A stretch of 46,691 nucleotides of DNA, taken from assembly GCA_024638215.1 (NCBI GenBank), contig JAHEKS010000003.1:1-46691 (forward strand). Direction: 5' to 3'. The DNA comes from Acidobacteriota bacterium (GTDB lineage Bacteria; Acidobacteriota; Terriglobia; UBA7540). The notes beneath the pieces were generated by a model. It saw nothing but the letters and a program-made list of their open reading frames with translations, was not told where the DNA came from and did not search any database. The translations under genes were made by a program, and so were the position numbers. Positions 17,689-28,089 of this stretch are shown piece after piece. The first letter of the stretch is position 1. Each line of letters opens with the position of its first letter.

Positions 17689-19338
17689 TTACTTCAATTC
17701 AAAAGTCGCCGTCGGAGAAACTGTTTGTTTACGGACGTTGTCGGTCACCTTGATCTGCACGCTGTACTTGCCGGGAGGAAGCGATTTCAACGGCATCTGT
17801 TTCTCGAGAGTAACCTGCGTCACCGGCTGCGCCCACTTCGAGGCATCCTCCGGCTGATTGAGAATGGGCTTGCCGTCCTTGGAAATCTCGTACTCGACGT
17901 TCATCGAGGGCCGGTGCGTCTTGGGGTCCATGCCCAGGTTATAGACCTGCATGTAAATCCCCAGCGTTTGGTCACGCGTAAACGTCTGGTCAACGCTCGG
18001 GCGCACTTTGGTGCTACCGATCACAAAAGGCCCGGTCCCCACCTGGTTGGTGGGAATGGGCTGGATCAGGTCGGCCAGAATCAGCGAGCTGTGGGAAAGC
18101 TGGCCGTCGTTGTACTTGGGAACAATGATTCCCAGATCCAGCGAGCCCATGTGGCCGCTGCCGTCGTCCTTCACCACCACACTCAGTTTATAGCGTCCGG
18201 GGGCGAGGGGCAGCGCCTTCTGATAGACCGCCTTGCGATTCTGGTAGTGCGCGAACTGGTCCTGAGGAATATCCATCACCACGCTGTCCTCAAACCGCTG
18301 GGCGACCCGGCCGCTGATGGTGGAAAGCTCGCCGTAGATGTCCAGCACCGCGTGCATTACACCATCCTTGTTCTGGAACTGCAAGTCGCGGTTCATCACC
18401 TGCACGGTGATCGGCGTCAGAATCGTCTCGTCCGTAATGCGCACGAAATCGGTATGCACGTCAAAGGGCAGCAGGTTCGCGGAAAGCTTGGAGGTGACGA
18501 CCGCTTGCAGGTCCTTGAACTTGACCGCGGGAGGCTTGAAGATCTTGGCGTAAAGGTCCAGCCGCGTGAACTCCTCCATGCTCTCGGGCAAGCCGCCCAT
18601 CGGCTGGCCGATGGTCATGCCGTCGGTGCGGGTGAAGCGGTCCGTCTTGGAAGCCATACCCATGGCTTCCATCTCCGTCAGGCCGGCTCCGGGCACGTGC
18701 AAGAGCGCGTCTTTTTCGCCCGGGTCCATCGTCAAGTGATATTCGCCCGACATGCTGGGATCCACGAACTCCAGCTCCACGTTGTTTCCGATCCCGTCAA
18801 TGTAGCGGTAGCGCCAATCCTCGAAAGGAAACGTGGAAGTCTCGCCGCCCCCTTCCGACGACGGCCGAATGTACGACCCGCCGGAGGGATGCGAATCAAT
18901 TTCATCGGGCGGCCCGTACATGATGTAGATCCGCCCGCGGTCGGTGCGCCAGCCGGGAATCCCCGAGCTGTAATGCTCGTTGGCGTACGCGATGCGGCGA
19001 TAGTATTCCTCTTTGAACTCGTTCTCACCGCTTCCGGGATTGGGATTGCGGCGCTCCCAAAAGGCTTCGATAAACTGCTCGCGCTCGTCGTCGGTCGTCA
19101 GCTTCTTCCAGGCCGCCCTTTCCTCCGGCGTGATGATGTACGGCACTTCTTCGTCCATCCAATGCTTGTAAGCGCTCTCCATCTCCTGCCGCGCGGCCTT
19201 GCGCCGGCGTTTCTCTTGCTTGGTGAGCTTTTCTTCTTTCTTCGGTGAAGCTTGCAAGAACGAACTGAGAGGAAAAATGAATGCCGCGGCCGCAGCCAGA
19301 GCTGCCAGCCACTTGTGACGAGACCCCCGAAAGGACAT
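17689..19338 (-). CDS. GWxTD-domain exported protein
   Basis: Start taken at the ATG at 19338; a GTG at 19350 is possible. A signal peptide (about 1-30) precedes a basic, charged stretch (KKEEKLTKQEKRRRKAARQE). The GWxTD domain (about 55-180) carries TDDEREQFIEAFWERR, then GWRTDRGRIYIMYGPPDEID, its diagnostic motif, and ends with EDWRYRYIDGIGNNVELEFV. The C-terminal half (about 270-549) is beta-rich with an Ig-like end (LPPGKYSVQIKVTDNVRKQ). The domain is common in Acidobacteriota and Bacteroidota secreted proteins and its function is not established. The adjacent beta-barrel gene suggests a joint envelope role. Confidence 0.9.
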   Translation of the reverse strand: MSFRGSRHKWLAALAAAAAFIFPLSSFLQASPKKEEKLTKQEKRRRKAARQEMESAYKHWMDEEVPYIITPEERAAWKKLTTDDEREQFIEAFWERRNPNPGSGENEFKEEYYRRIAYANEHYSSGIPGWRTDRGRIYIMYGPPDEIDSHPSGGSYIRPSSEGGGETSTFPFEDWRYRYIDGIGNNVELEFVDPSMSGEYHLTMDPGEKDALLHVPGAGLTEMEAMGMASKTDRFTRTDGMTIGQPMGGLPESMEEFTRLDLYAKIFKPPAVKFKDLQAVVTSKLSANLLPFDVHTDFVRITDETILTPITVQVMNRDLQFQNKDGVMHAVLDIYGELSTISGRVAQRFEDSVVMDIPQDQFAHYQNRKAVYQKALPLAPGRYKLSVVVKDDGSGHMGSLDLGIIVPKYNDGQLSHSSLILADLIQPIPTNQVGTGPFVIGSTKVRPSVDQTFTRDQTLGIYMQVYNLGMDPKTHRPSMNVEYEISKDGKPILNQPEDASKWAQPVTQVTLEKQMPLKSLPPGKYSVQIKVTDNVRKQTVSPTATFELK

Positions 19339-19539
19339 GGCCAAGTACACCCCTACTCAATGATCCCAAACAGATCGCGAAAACCACCTAAAATTCTAGG
19401 CTTTGGTCTATGGAAAGTCAAGGCGAACCACCGCCTCATCCGACATGAAAGACCCGCAACCCGACACTGCCTCGGATGCACCCCCGTCGCGAAAGGTGGC
19501 CTTGGTTGGGGGACGGATTGTCGCACGCCGAAAATGCCT

Positions 19540-19567
19540 TTGAAGTTACGAGAAGAACTCGTATAAT
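19540..19567 (+). promoter_or_regulatory. Sigma-70-type promoter with internal operator, ABC exporter operon
   Basis: TTGAAG at 19540-19545 and a perfect TATAAT at 19562-19567 are 16 bases apart. The spacer contains an inverted repeat ACGAG-AAGAA-CTCGT (19548-19562), placed exactly where a repressor would block RNA polymerase. No other strong promoter was seen before the adaptor gene at 19911, so the transcript would carry a leader of about 340 bases. Confidence 0.7.
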
Positions 19568-19910
19568 CATCGGTCGAGGAGAAAAACTGCTAGTTGTAGA
19601 AGGCTTCCTAGGCCTTAAGGCAACAGCAAGGCCTCTCTTCAGGTGGAGGCTTCTGAGAAAATCCTAACCTGTCCGGGAACGACGCCGCCTGTAGCCGCGT
19701 TTTCACACAAAAATTCCTCCGTGAGGGAAACTTTTTGTGCCGGGAACGCGTAATGTCTCATGGAGGCCCTTTGTTCGCGAACGCGGCAGCGGGGGAACAG
19801 AGTTGAGGGGTTGGCGGCTCTTGCGACCTTGGCCCAGAGGCGCCGGCGCGCTAAACTTGGATAGAGAGCGCGTGAAGGTGTGACGGAAGTTCGAACAGGA
19901 GTAAATCGAG
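19568..19910 (+). other. Long untranslated leader of the exporter operon, with hairpin 19706-19739
   Basis: No gene is supported between the promoter at 19540 and the ATG at 19911. The leader contains a stem-loop with 8-bp outer arms CACAAAAA (19706-19713) and TTTTTGTG (19732-19739), plus inner pairing of TTCC with GGAA. A further inverted segment (AGGCCTTAAGG and nearby AGGCCT copies) lies at 19610-19640. A cis-acting RNA element or small RNA is possible. Confidence 0.45.
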
Positions 19911-21461
19911 ATGGGTCAGACCACTGAATTGAACGTTGGCAGGATTGTGAGTCCGGAGGCGGAGAACACACCCGCCCGCCCGATGCCCCCGATGGCGAAG
20001 GGTTCCACCCCCAAGCGGTGGAAAAAGCCCCTGCTCATTACGCTTGGAATCGTTTTGCTAATTGGTCTGGTTGTCGGCGGAATCGTTTGGAGCAAACGCG
20101 GTGTGGTGGCGGTGCAGACGGGCAAAGTGCAGAAGCAGGACCTCTCCTCCATTGTGACCGCCTCGGGAGAAATCAAACCTCCCGACCAGGATTTCGCCAG
20201 CGTCAACGCCAACTCTTTTGGAAAAATTACGGAGATCCTGGTCAAGGAAGGCGATCACGTCAAGAAGGGCCAGTTGCTGATGCGCACCGAAGACGTTCAG
20301 CAGACGGCCGGCGTGGAGGCTCAGCAGGCGGCATTGATTACCGCCCAGGCCGACAGGGCCGCCAGCGAGGCGGCTGTCCAGTCAGCGGCGGCGGCCTTGA
20401 AAACCGCGGAGGCGGATCTGGCGCAGGCGCAGGCCAGATTCAACCAAACGAAGGATGATTACGCGCGCGGTGAGCAATTGTTCAAGGACGAGTTGATCGC
20501 CAAGCAGGCTTTCGACCAGCGCCTGAGCGATTACCAGGTGGCGCAGGCGAGCCTGCAGTCGGCCCAGGCGCGCGTGTCGCAGGCCAAGGCGCAATACCAG
20601 CAGGCGGTTTACAACCGCGATATGGCGAAGGCGCGCATCGCCCAGAACCGCGCCCAATTGCTTGGCCAGAAGGACGCGCTGGCGAAAACCATTTACACTT
20701 CCCCGCTCGACGGCATTGTGACCTCGTTGCCGGTTCACGTCGGGGAGAACGTCGTCCCGGGCATTCAGAACCAGGTCGGAAGCCAGTTGTTCCAGGTGTC
20801 GGACCTCTCAATTATCACCGCCGAAGTCAAAGTGGATGAGACCGACATCATCAACGTGAAACTGGGCCAGCCGGCGGAAGTGTTGATTGACGCGATCCCC
20901 AACAAGACATTTACGGCGCACGTCACGGAACTAGGCCAGAGCGCCATTGGCCGCACTTCCGGCCAGACCACTTCTTCAAGCAGCACGCCGACGGAAGAGG
21001 CCAAAGACTTCCTAGTGGTGGTGACCCTCGACAAACCGCCTTCCGGTATGCGCCCCGGCCTCTCGGCGACGGCCAAGATCACCACGGCCACGCGGAAAGA
21101 TGCCATCACAATTCCCATCCAGGCGCTGACCATCCGCACGCACGGCGAACTGGAGGCCGAGAAGAAGAAAAAGAACACCAAGGGCGCCGCCCTGGCCGCG
21201 GAATCGCCGCTCACCGAAAAGGAAAAGGAAAAGGCCAAAGAGGAAGTGCAGGGCGTGTTCGTCATCAAGAACGGCCGGGCGGCGTTCCAGCCGGTTGCGA
21301 CCGGCATCATGGGGACGACGGACATCGAGGTCTTGAAAGGTGTCAAGGCCGGGGAGGAGATCGTTACGGGAAGCTATCAAGTTCTCCGAACGCTCAAGTC
21401 CGACACCAAAATCAAGGTGGACAATACCCCCAGCGGGCCGGCTAACCAGTCGGCCTCCTAA
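19911..21461 (+). CDS. HlyD/MacA-type periplasmic adaptor of an ABC exporter
   Basis: The ATG is preceded by AACAGGAG at good spacing. The 516-residue protein has a cytosolic N-terminus of about 40 residues, one membrane anchor (PLLITLGIVLLIGLVVGGIV), the first half of a lipoyl-like domain (TEILVKEGDHVKKGQLLMR), and a long alanine/glutamine-rich coiled-coil hairpin (about 130-250). It ends with the second lipoyl half (IYTSPLDGIVTSLPVHVGEN), the beta-barrel (ISVKVDETDI-like strand order) and a membrane-proximal domain. A Lys/Glu-rich insertion (EAEKKKKNTKG to EKEKEKAKEEVQG) at about 415-445 is unusual. As in MacA, it would bridge the permease to an outer-membrane channel; no TolC-like gene is in the window. 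Confidence 0.93.
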   Translation: MGQTTELNVGRIVSPEAENTPARPMPPMAKGSTPKRWKKPLLITLGIVLLIGLVVGGIVWSKRGVVAVQTGKVQKQDLSSIVTASGEIKPPDQDFASVNANSFGKITEILVKEGDHVKKGQLLMRTEDVQQTAGVEAQQAALITAQADRAASEAAVQSAAAALKTAEADLAQAQARFNQTKDDYARGEQLFKDELIAKQAFDQRLSDYQVAQASLQSAQARVSQAKAQYQQAVYNRDMAKARIAQNRAQLLGQKDALAKTIYTSPLDGIVTSLPVHVGENVVPGIQNQVGSQLFQVSDLSIITAEVKVDETDIINVKLGQPAEVLIDAIPNKTFTAHVTELGQSAIGRTSGQTTSSSSTPTEEAKDFLVVVTLDKPPSGMRPGLSATAKITTATRKDAITIPIQALTIRTHGELEAEKKKKNTKGAALAAESPLTEKEKEKAKEEVQGVFVIKNGRAAFQPVATGIMGTTDIEVLKGVKAGEEIVTGSYQVLRTLKSDTKIKVDNTPSGPANQSAS

Positions 21462-21507
21462 GCGTCGAACCGTGTAGCAGGGCGAAGCGTTCGCGAAAGG
21501 AACTCTC

Positions 21508-22245
21508 ATGGGATCACAAGTTGCCTCATCGCCGGTCCAGGAAAGTCACCGCCCAGCCGACGGAGTGATCATCCGGACGGAGGATCTTTGGAAGACCTAC
21601 GACATGGGCGAAGTAGCCGTTCACGCGCTCTGCGGAGTCTCATTTGAAATCGCGCGCGGCGAGTATGTGGCCATCATGGGGCCATCCGGGTCAGGCAAAT
21701 CCACCCTGATGAACCTGATCGGCTGCCTGGACACGCCCACCAGCGGGCGCTACTGGTTGAACGGCCGGCTGGTCAGCGAATTGACCGACGACGAGCTGGC
21801 GCACATTCGCAACAAGGAAATCGGGTTCGTTTTCCAGACTTTCAACCTGCTGGCCCGCGCCACCGCCTTGCACAACGTGGAGCTGCCTCTGATTTACAAC
21901 GGCACGCCCGCGGAAGAACGCCTGGAAAGGGCTAAGGAGGCGCTGCGGGTGGTGGAGCTCGGCGATCGGATGTACCACAAGCCCAACGAACTTTCCGGAG
22001 GCCAGCGGCAGCGCGTGGCCGTCGCGCGCGCGCTGGTCAACAACCCTTCCATCATTCTGGCTGACGAACCCACCGGCAACCTCGATTCGGCCACCGGCGC
22101 GGAAATCATGAACCTACTCGACCGGCTGCATCAGTCCGGCAACACGATCGTCCTGGTCACGCACGAGTTCGACATTGCCGCGCACGCCTTTCGTGTGATC
22201 GGCATCCGCGACGGCAAGGTGGACCGGGACGAACGGATGAAATGA
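21508..22245 (+). CDS. MacB/LolD-type ABC transporter ATPase
   Basis: A 245-residue stand-alone nucleotide-binding protein: Walker [12 protein letters not shown]-loop [20 protein letters not shown], signature [15 protein letters not shown], Walker [12 protein letters not shown] and switch His VLVTHE. The [16 protein letters not shown] segment places it with the MacB/LolD group. It is the only ATPase in the operon and so presumably energises all four downstream permeases, as a homodimer on each permease dimer. It follows the adaptor gene by 46 bases and precedes permease A1 by 27. Confidence 0.95.
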   Translation: MGSQVASSPVQESHRPADGVIIRTEDLWKTYDMGEVAVHALCGVSFEIARGEYVAIMGPSGSGKSTLMNLIGCLDTPTSGRYWLNGRLVSELTDDELAHIRNKEIGFVFQTFNLLARATALHNVELPLIYNGTPAEERLERAKEALRVVELGDRMYHKPNELSGGQRQRVAVARALVNNPSIILADEPTGNLDSATGAEIMNLLDRLHQSGNTIVLVTHEFDIAAHAFRVIGIRDGKVDRDERMK

Positions 22246-22272
22246 TCCGTCAGCCGACGGACCGGGAATTCA

Positions 22273-23571
<1,299 letters not shown>

Positions 23572-23572
23572 C

Positions 23573-24817
23573 ATGAGCGCTTCCCGGAGCGACTTGCGCG
23601 AAAACCTGATGCTGGCGCTGGACACCCTGCGCACGCACAAGTTCCGCTCTCTGCTCACCATCCTGGGCGTCCTGATCGGGACTTTCATCGTGATCATCGT
23701 GGCCTCGATCATCGCCGGTCTGAACCTCCAGATGATGGAAGCGATCAACCAGTTCGGCGCGCGCAACATGTACGTTTACAAGTTCGAGCCCGGCATCCAC
23801 TTCCGTCTCACCCGCGAAGAACGGATGCGCAAGCCGCTCAGTTATGACGACGCCGTCGCCATCCGGGAGCAGTGCCCGGACGTCGAAACCGTGGCGGTGG
23901 AAATCTGGCAGTGGGGCCCCAGCCCGCCGATGAAGTACAAAGACAAGGAGATGCTCAACGGCAATTTCGGCGGGGCGACGCCGGAGGACTTTCGCATCAT
24001 CAATGCCCCGCTCGCCGACGGCCGGTTCTTCAATGAAATTGACGACCTGCACCGCCGCAACGTCACCGTCATCGGGGCCGACGTTGTCACACGCTTCTTT
24101 GACAACGAGGACCCGATCGGAAAGACGATCCTCATTGACGGGAACCCGTTCGAAGTGATCGGCACGCTGGGCAAGCGCAAAGAGTTTCTGGGCGACAGCG
24201 GCAACGACCGCATCGCGTACATCCCCTACAACACGTACAAGAAGATCTACCCGGCGGCCAAGGAGAATTTCATTATCGCGGAAGCCTTGCCGGGAAAAAT
24301 GGACCAGGCGCTGGACGAGGTGAAGGGCGTGCTGCGCCGCATGCGCCACGTGAAACCGGACCAGCCCGATAATTTCGGCATCGCCACCGCCGATTCCATC
24401 ATCACCCAGTTTCATCAGATCACCGGCACCATCGCCCTCGTCATGGTGGTTCTCTCTTCCATCGGGCTGCTGGTGGGAGGCATCGGGGTGATGAACATCA
24501 TGCTGGTCTCGGTGACCGAGCGCACGCGCGAAATCGGCGTGCGCAAGGCCATCGGCGCGCGCCGCAGCGACATCACGTGGCAATTCCTGCTCGAGGCGAC
24601 CACCCTCACCGTGCTGGGAGGCGTCATGGGCATGTTGCTGGGCGGGGTGGGAAGCCTGCTCATCCGGGCCCTGGTTCCCAGCCTGCCCTCGACCGTCCCG
24701 CTCTGGTCGGTGGTCTTGGGTTTCACGGTCTCCGTCGGCATCGGCGTTTTCTTCGGCATGTGGCCGGCCCTGAAGGCCGCGCGCTTGGACCCCATCGTGG
24801 CGCTGCGCTACGAGTAG
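23573..24817 (+). CDS. MacB-like ABC permease, type B copy 1
   Basis: A 414-residue permease, one base after the stop of permease A1 and so translationally linked. The order is: membrane segment (THKFRSLLTILGVLIGTFIV), periplasmic domain, three membrane segments, and MNIMLVSVTERTREIGVRKA with terminal WPALKAARLDPIVALRYE. The type-B hallmarks, including the ALRYE end and ATADSIITQFHQITGTI before the second membrane segment, recur in the gene at 26334. It would pair with type A to form the membrane channel of the exporter. Confidence 0.92.
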   Translation: MSASRSDLRENLMLALDTLRTHKFRSLLTILGVLIGTFIVIIVASIIAGLNLQMMEAINQFGARNMYVYKFEPGIHFRLTREERMRKPLSYDDAVAIREQCPDVETVAVEIWQWGPSPPMKYKDKEMLNGNFGGATPEDFRIINAPLADGRFFNEIDDLHRRNVTVIGADVVTRFFDNEDPIGKTILIDGNPFEVIGTLGKRKEFLGDSGNDRIAYIPYNTYKKIYPAAKENFIIAEALPGKMDQALDEVKGVLRRMRHVKPDQPDNFGIATADSIITQFHQITGTIALVMVVLSSIGLLVGGIGVMNIMLVSVTERTREIGVRKAIGARRSDITWQFLLEATTLTVLGGVMGMLLGGVGSLLIRALVPSLPSTVPLWSVVLGFTVSVGIGVFFGMWPALKAARLDPIVALRYE

Positions 24818-24831
24818 CGCCGCCCTTTAGA

Positions 24832-24887
24832 GCCCGCCCTGAGCGAAGCGAAGGGGCGACACAGGGGGTGGCGGCCCGAAGGCCGCC
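24832..24887. repeat. Repeat fragment and hairpin between the two permease pairs
   Basis: The 216-base gap between B1 and A2 contains CCTGAGCGAAGCGAAGGGG, a piece of the TGTCATCCTGAG repeat family. Next to it is a perfect 7-bp hairpin GGCGGCC-CGAA-GGCCGCC (24870-24887). The gap has no gene. The hairpin has no T-tract and is not an obvious terminator, but could reduce read-through or stabilise the upstream mRNA. Confidence 0.55.
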
Positions 24888-25033
24888 GCTGCGAACAGGA
24901 GAGTTGAGTTCGAGAAAGAGGAATTCCAGCCGCCTGAGTTCCGCTTCCGTCGCCAAAGCAACGATGGATTTGTGACGTCCCGCGTTCCCGACCCGCGAGA
25001 CGACGGATACTTCTCAAGCTAAGGAGCAAGTCC

Positions 25034-26332
25034 GTGGCTGTTTACACCCCCGCCGGGGTTGCGGCACGCAGAGCGCACGGCCGGCACATCCAGTTGTCGG
25101 GCCCGTGGGTCACCGCCCGCGAAGCCTTCTGGATTGCCGTTGAAACGCTGCGCACGCACAAGCTGCGCTCCTTTCTGACGCTCCTGGGCGTGGTGATCGC
25201 CACCACCACCCTCATCGTGGTGATGGCGGTCGTGAACGGCATGAACACCTACATTGCCGAGCACATCGCCAACCTCGGCGCCAATACGTTCGTCCTGCAC
25301 CAGTTCCAATGGGCGCAAAGCTTCGACGAATTCATCAAGGCCCAGCGCCGCAACAAGCCCATTCGACTGGAGGATTACGATTTCCTCCGCGATTACCTTC
25401 GCGGTTATCAGGCGATCAGCGCTCTGGCGCAAATCCAGCCCGGTCCCGAGGCGCGATACAAAGGGACGACCATTGACGAAGTGGACCTGATGGGGCTGAC
25501 GCCCAGCCATATGGACATCGGCCGGGAAAAAGTAGCGGAGGGCCGCTACCTGAGCGACCAGGACAACAACCACAACGCCCCGGTCTGCTTCATCGGACGG
25601 GATATCGTGGACAAATTCTTTCCCGGCACCGACCCGCTGGGGAAGGAGATCATCGTGGGGGGCCGCGGCTTCCGCGTGATCGGCGTGGCCGAACGCGTGG
25701 GCACCACCTTCGGAATCAGCCAGGATAACTTCGTATTCATTCCCATGGGGACCTTCCGGGCCTACTTCATGCCGCGGCCGGAGCTCCTGGTGTTCATCAA
25801 AGCGCCGGACTCGAAGCACCTGCCGGAGCTGGAGGACGAAGTTCGCGCCCTCATGCGCGCCCGGCGCCACGTGCCCTATCACGAAGCCGACACCTTCGGC
25901 ATCAACGCCTCGGATACCTTGATGAGCGTCTGGAAGGAGCTGACCGGGCCCATCTTCGCCGTCACCATCGGGGTGGTGGCCGTCTTCATGGTCGTCGGCG
26001 GTATCGTGATTATGAACATCATGCTCGCCAGCGTCACCGAGCGCACGCATGAGATCGGCATCCGCAAATCCCTGGGCGCCCGGCGGCGCGACATCCTGTG
26101 GCAGTTCGTCATTGAATCCGCGGTGATGGCCGCGGCGGGCGGTCTGGTGGGCGTGTTCCTGGCCTACGCCGTCACCTGGGCGGTGGCGGCGGTTTTCACC
26201 GCCAAAGTGCCGCTGAGCGCCGTCTTCATCGGGCTTTTCCTGTCCGCGGCGGTCGGGCTGTTCTTCGGCATCTACCCGGCGAGCAAGGCGGCGCGGCTCG
26301 ATCCCATCGAAGCCCTGCGCACGGAGAATTGA
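25034..26332 (+). CDS. MacB-like ABC permease, type A copy 2
   Basis: A 432-residue paralogue of the gene at 22273, of equal length, starting at GTG with AAGGAGC nearby. The N-terminal arm (VTAREAFWIAVETLRTHKLR), the membrane segments and the MNIMLASVTERTHEIGIRKS / DPIEALRTEN blocks are nearly the same. The periplasmic domain differs more (for example FDEFIKAQRRNKPIRLEDYD against the first copy's EAWLKARRRNRPIRMDDYE). This is what one expects if copies have separate substrates or partners while sharing the ATPase. It is followed one base later by type B copy 2. Confidence 0.92.
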   Translation: MAVYTPAGVAARRAHGRHIQLSGPWVTAREAFWIAVETLRTHKLRSFLTLLGVVIATTTLIVVMAVVNGMNTYIAEHIANLGANTFVLHQFQWAQSFDEFIKAQRRNKPIRLEDYDFLRDYLRGYQAISALAQIQPGPEARYKGTTIDEVDLMGLTPSHMDIGREKVAEGRYLSDQDNNHNAPVCFIGRDIVDKFFPGTDPLGKEIIVGGRGFRVIGVAERVGTTFGISQDNFVFIPMGTFRAYFMPRPELLVFIKAPDSKHLPELEDEVRALMRARRHVPYHEADTFGINASDTLMSVWKELTGPIFAVTIGVVAVFMVVGGIVIMNIMLASVTERTHEIGIRKSLGARRRDILWQFVIESAVMAAAGGLVGVFLAYAVTWAVAAVFTAKVPLSAVFIGLFLSAAVGLFFGIYPASKAARLDPIEALRTEN

Positions 26333-26333
26333 A

Positions 26334-27593
26334 ATGGTCGGCGACCGGCAAAACCTGAGGGAGAACCTGGCGCTGGCGCTCGACACCCTGCGCACGCACA
26401 AGTTCCGTTCCCTGCTCACCGTCCTGGGCGTGCTGATCGGAACTCTTACGGTGATTATGGTCGCCTCCATCATCGCCGGCCTGGATCAGCGGTTGGTGCA
26501 AGCCGCGGAGCAGTTCGGCACGCGGACCGTGTGGGTTTACAAGCTTCAGCTCGGCGCGCCGCACCGCCTGACGCGCGAAGAGCGCCTGCGCAAGCCGCTC
26601 ACGTTTGAGGACGCCGTGGCAATCGAGGAGCAATGCCCCGCGGTCGAAACGGTTTCCACCGCCATCTTCAAAGAGGTGAGCGAATTCGGATTGCCGCCCA
26701 CCGTGGTCCGTTACAAGTCGCGGGATATGCTGGACGGGCAGTTTATGGGGGTGACGGCGAATTATCTTTCCACCGCCAACGTGCCGCTCGCCGACGGGCG
26801 CTTCTTTACCGAGACCGACGACCGGCACCGCCGCGATGTGGCGGTCATCGCCGCGAACGTGGTGGACCGGCTCTTCCCCAACGAGGACCCCGTGGGAAAG
26901 TCCATCGTCGTTGACGGGCAATCGTTCGAAGTGATCGGAACCACAGCCAAGTTCAAGGGATTCATCGGCGACAATCCCGACGACCGCGATATCTTCGTCC
27001 CCTATTCCACCTACCGGAAGCTCTACCCGCAAGCGGACGACAACTTCCTCAGCGTGCTGGCCCGCCCGGGCATGATGAACCAGGCGATTGACGAGTTGAC
27101 GGGCGTGCTGCGCCGGCGCCGCCACGTGAAACCCTCCGAGCCCGATAACTTCGGCGTCGCCACCGCCGAATCGGTGATCTCCCAGTTTCACCAGATTATC
27201 GGCACGGTCGCGCTGGTGATGGTCGTCATCTCCTCCATCGGCCTGCTGGTGGGCGGCATCGGCGTGATGAACATCATGCTGGTCTCGGTCACCGAGCGCA
27301 CGCGCGAAATCGGCGTGCGCAAAGCCATCGGCGCGCGCCGGCGCGATATCACCTGGCAGTTTCTGCTCGAAGCCATGACCCTGACCGCCGCGGGCGGCCT
27401 GATCGGCATTGTCCTGGGCTGGTTTTTCAGCTTCCTGATCCGGACTTTCGTTCCCGGCCTGCCCTCGACCGTCCCCGTCTGGTCCGTGGTGGTGGGTTTT
27501 GTGGTTTCGGTCAGCATCGGACTCTTCTTCGGCATGTGGCCCGCCCTGAAGGCCGCCCGGCTCGACCCCATCGTGGCGCTGCGCTACGAGTAG
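26334..27593 (+). CDS. MacB-like ABC permease, type B copy 2
   Basis: A 419-residue paralogue of 23573. It has the same layout (membrane segment, periplasmic MacB_PCD domain, three membrane segments) and the same closing WPALKAARLDPIVALRYE. It starts one base after A2. The periplasmic domain shares the framework YKSRDMLDGQFMGVT / PLADGRFFTETDDRHRRDVA with B1 but differs in between. Together with A2 it makes the second half of an A-B-A-B duplication. The operon appears to end here. Confidence 0.92.
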   Translation: MVGDRQNLRENLALALDTLRTHKFRSLLTVLGVLIGTLTVIMVASIIAGLDQRLVQAAEQFGTRTVWVYKLQLGAPHRLTREERLRKPLTFEDAVAIEEQCPAVETVSTAIFKEVSEFGLPPTVVRYKSRDMLDGQFMGVTANYLSTANVPLADGRFFTETDDRHRRDVAVIAANVVDRLFPNEDPVGKSIVVDGQSFEVIGTTAKFKGFIGDNPDDRDIFVPYSTYRKLYPQADDNFLSVLARPGMMNQAIDELTGVLRRRRHVKPSEPDNFGVATAESVISQFHQIIGTVALVMVVISSIGLLVGGIGVMNIMLVSVTERTREIGVRKAIGARRRDITWQFLLEAMTLTAAGGLIGIVLGWFFSFLIRTFVPGLPSTVPVWSVVVGFVVSVSIGLFFGMWPALKAARLDPIVALRYE

Positions 27594-27617
27594 CAGGGCG
27601 GCCGGGGCATTTTCGTC

Positions 27618-27646
27618 TTGACAAATAGAGCCAACTGGTGTAGCCT
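27618..27646 (+). promoter_or_regulatory. Sigma-70 promoter after the permease operon
   Basis: A consensus TTGACA (27618-27623) and TAGCCT (27641-27646) are 17 bases apart, 25 bases after the last permease stop. The predicted start of transcription lies only about 10 bases before a terminator-like hairpin at 27662. Confidence 0.6.
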
Positions 27647-27661
27647 ATGACTTGTTGAGCT

Positions 27662-27679
27662 CCGGCTTACGCCGGTTTT
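27662..27679 (+). terminator. Small terminator/attenuator hairpin
   Basis: CCGGC-TTAC-GCCGG is a perfect 5-bp GC stem with a 4-base loop followed directly by TTTT. It could end leftover transcription from the permease operon, or attenuate the new promoter at 27618 before the short reading frame at 27700. Confidence 0.5.
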
Positions 27680-27699
27680 GTCTTCGAGGAGAAGCGCCC

Positions 27700-27813
27700 A
27701 TGCGTCTGACCCCGACCACTCGGCTTTGCGCCCCGCGTCCGCTTCGGGCCAAAGCCGTTTCGACGCGGGAAAGGGGCCGAAAATTGCATAAGACAAAGCC
27801 GCCACGTCGCTGA
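27700..27813 (+). CDS. Candidate small basic protein, 37 residues
   Basis: An ATG at 27700 is preceded by GAGGAG at suitable distance and lies behind a clear promoter (27618) and hairpin (27662). The frame encodes 37 residues, strongly basic (MRLTPTTRLCAPRPLRAK to KTKPPRR), with no known domain. It could be a leader peptide, a remnant of a lost gene, or chance. Signals are better than for most random frames, but there is no homology evidence. Confidence 0.3.
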   Translation: MRLTPTTRLCAPRPLRAKAVSTRERGRKLHKTKPPRR

Positions 27814-28089
27814 AAACACAGGGCCGGCTCGCGCCGACGAACCCAAAACGAACCCCTAACGAAGCCTCATTGAACCCGCCTTTCGGCCTAACGAACCGAA
27901 GCGTCGGGCTGGAACTGACGATACCGCCATCGCCGCGCGTGAAGGAGCAGCGGCGAGGACGTCGCCGTTAAAATGAAGCGCGGGGCGGCTGTCTCCCGAA
28001 AACCCTCGACGTTCCGAGCGAAGCCGCCTAAAATGGTTGGGGATGAAGCGCCGCGCGGCGCAGCCTTCCGCAGTATTAATTCGCCAATT
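27814..28089. other. Gap upstream of the MFS gene
   Basis: No gene supported. Between 27830 and 27900 several short units of AACGAACC/AACGAAGC recur. An in-frame extension of the MFS gene back to 27973 exists, but its composition (arginine-rich, no homology, no ribosome site) argues against use. TATTAAT at 28074-28080 may be a -10 element close to the gene start. Confidence 0.4.
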
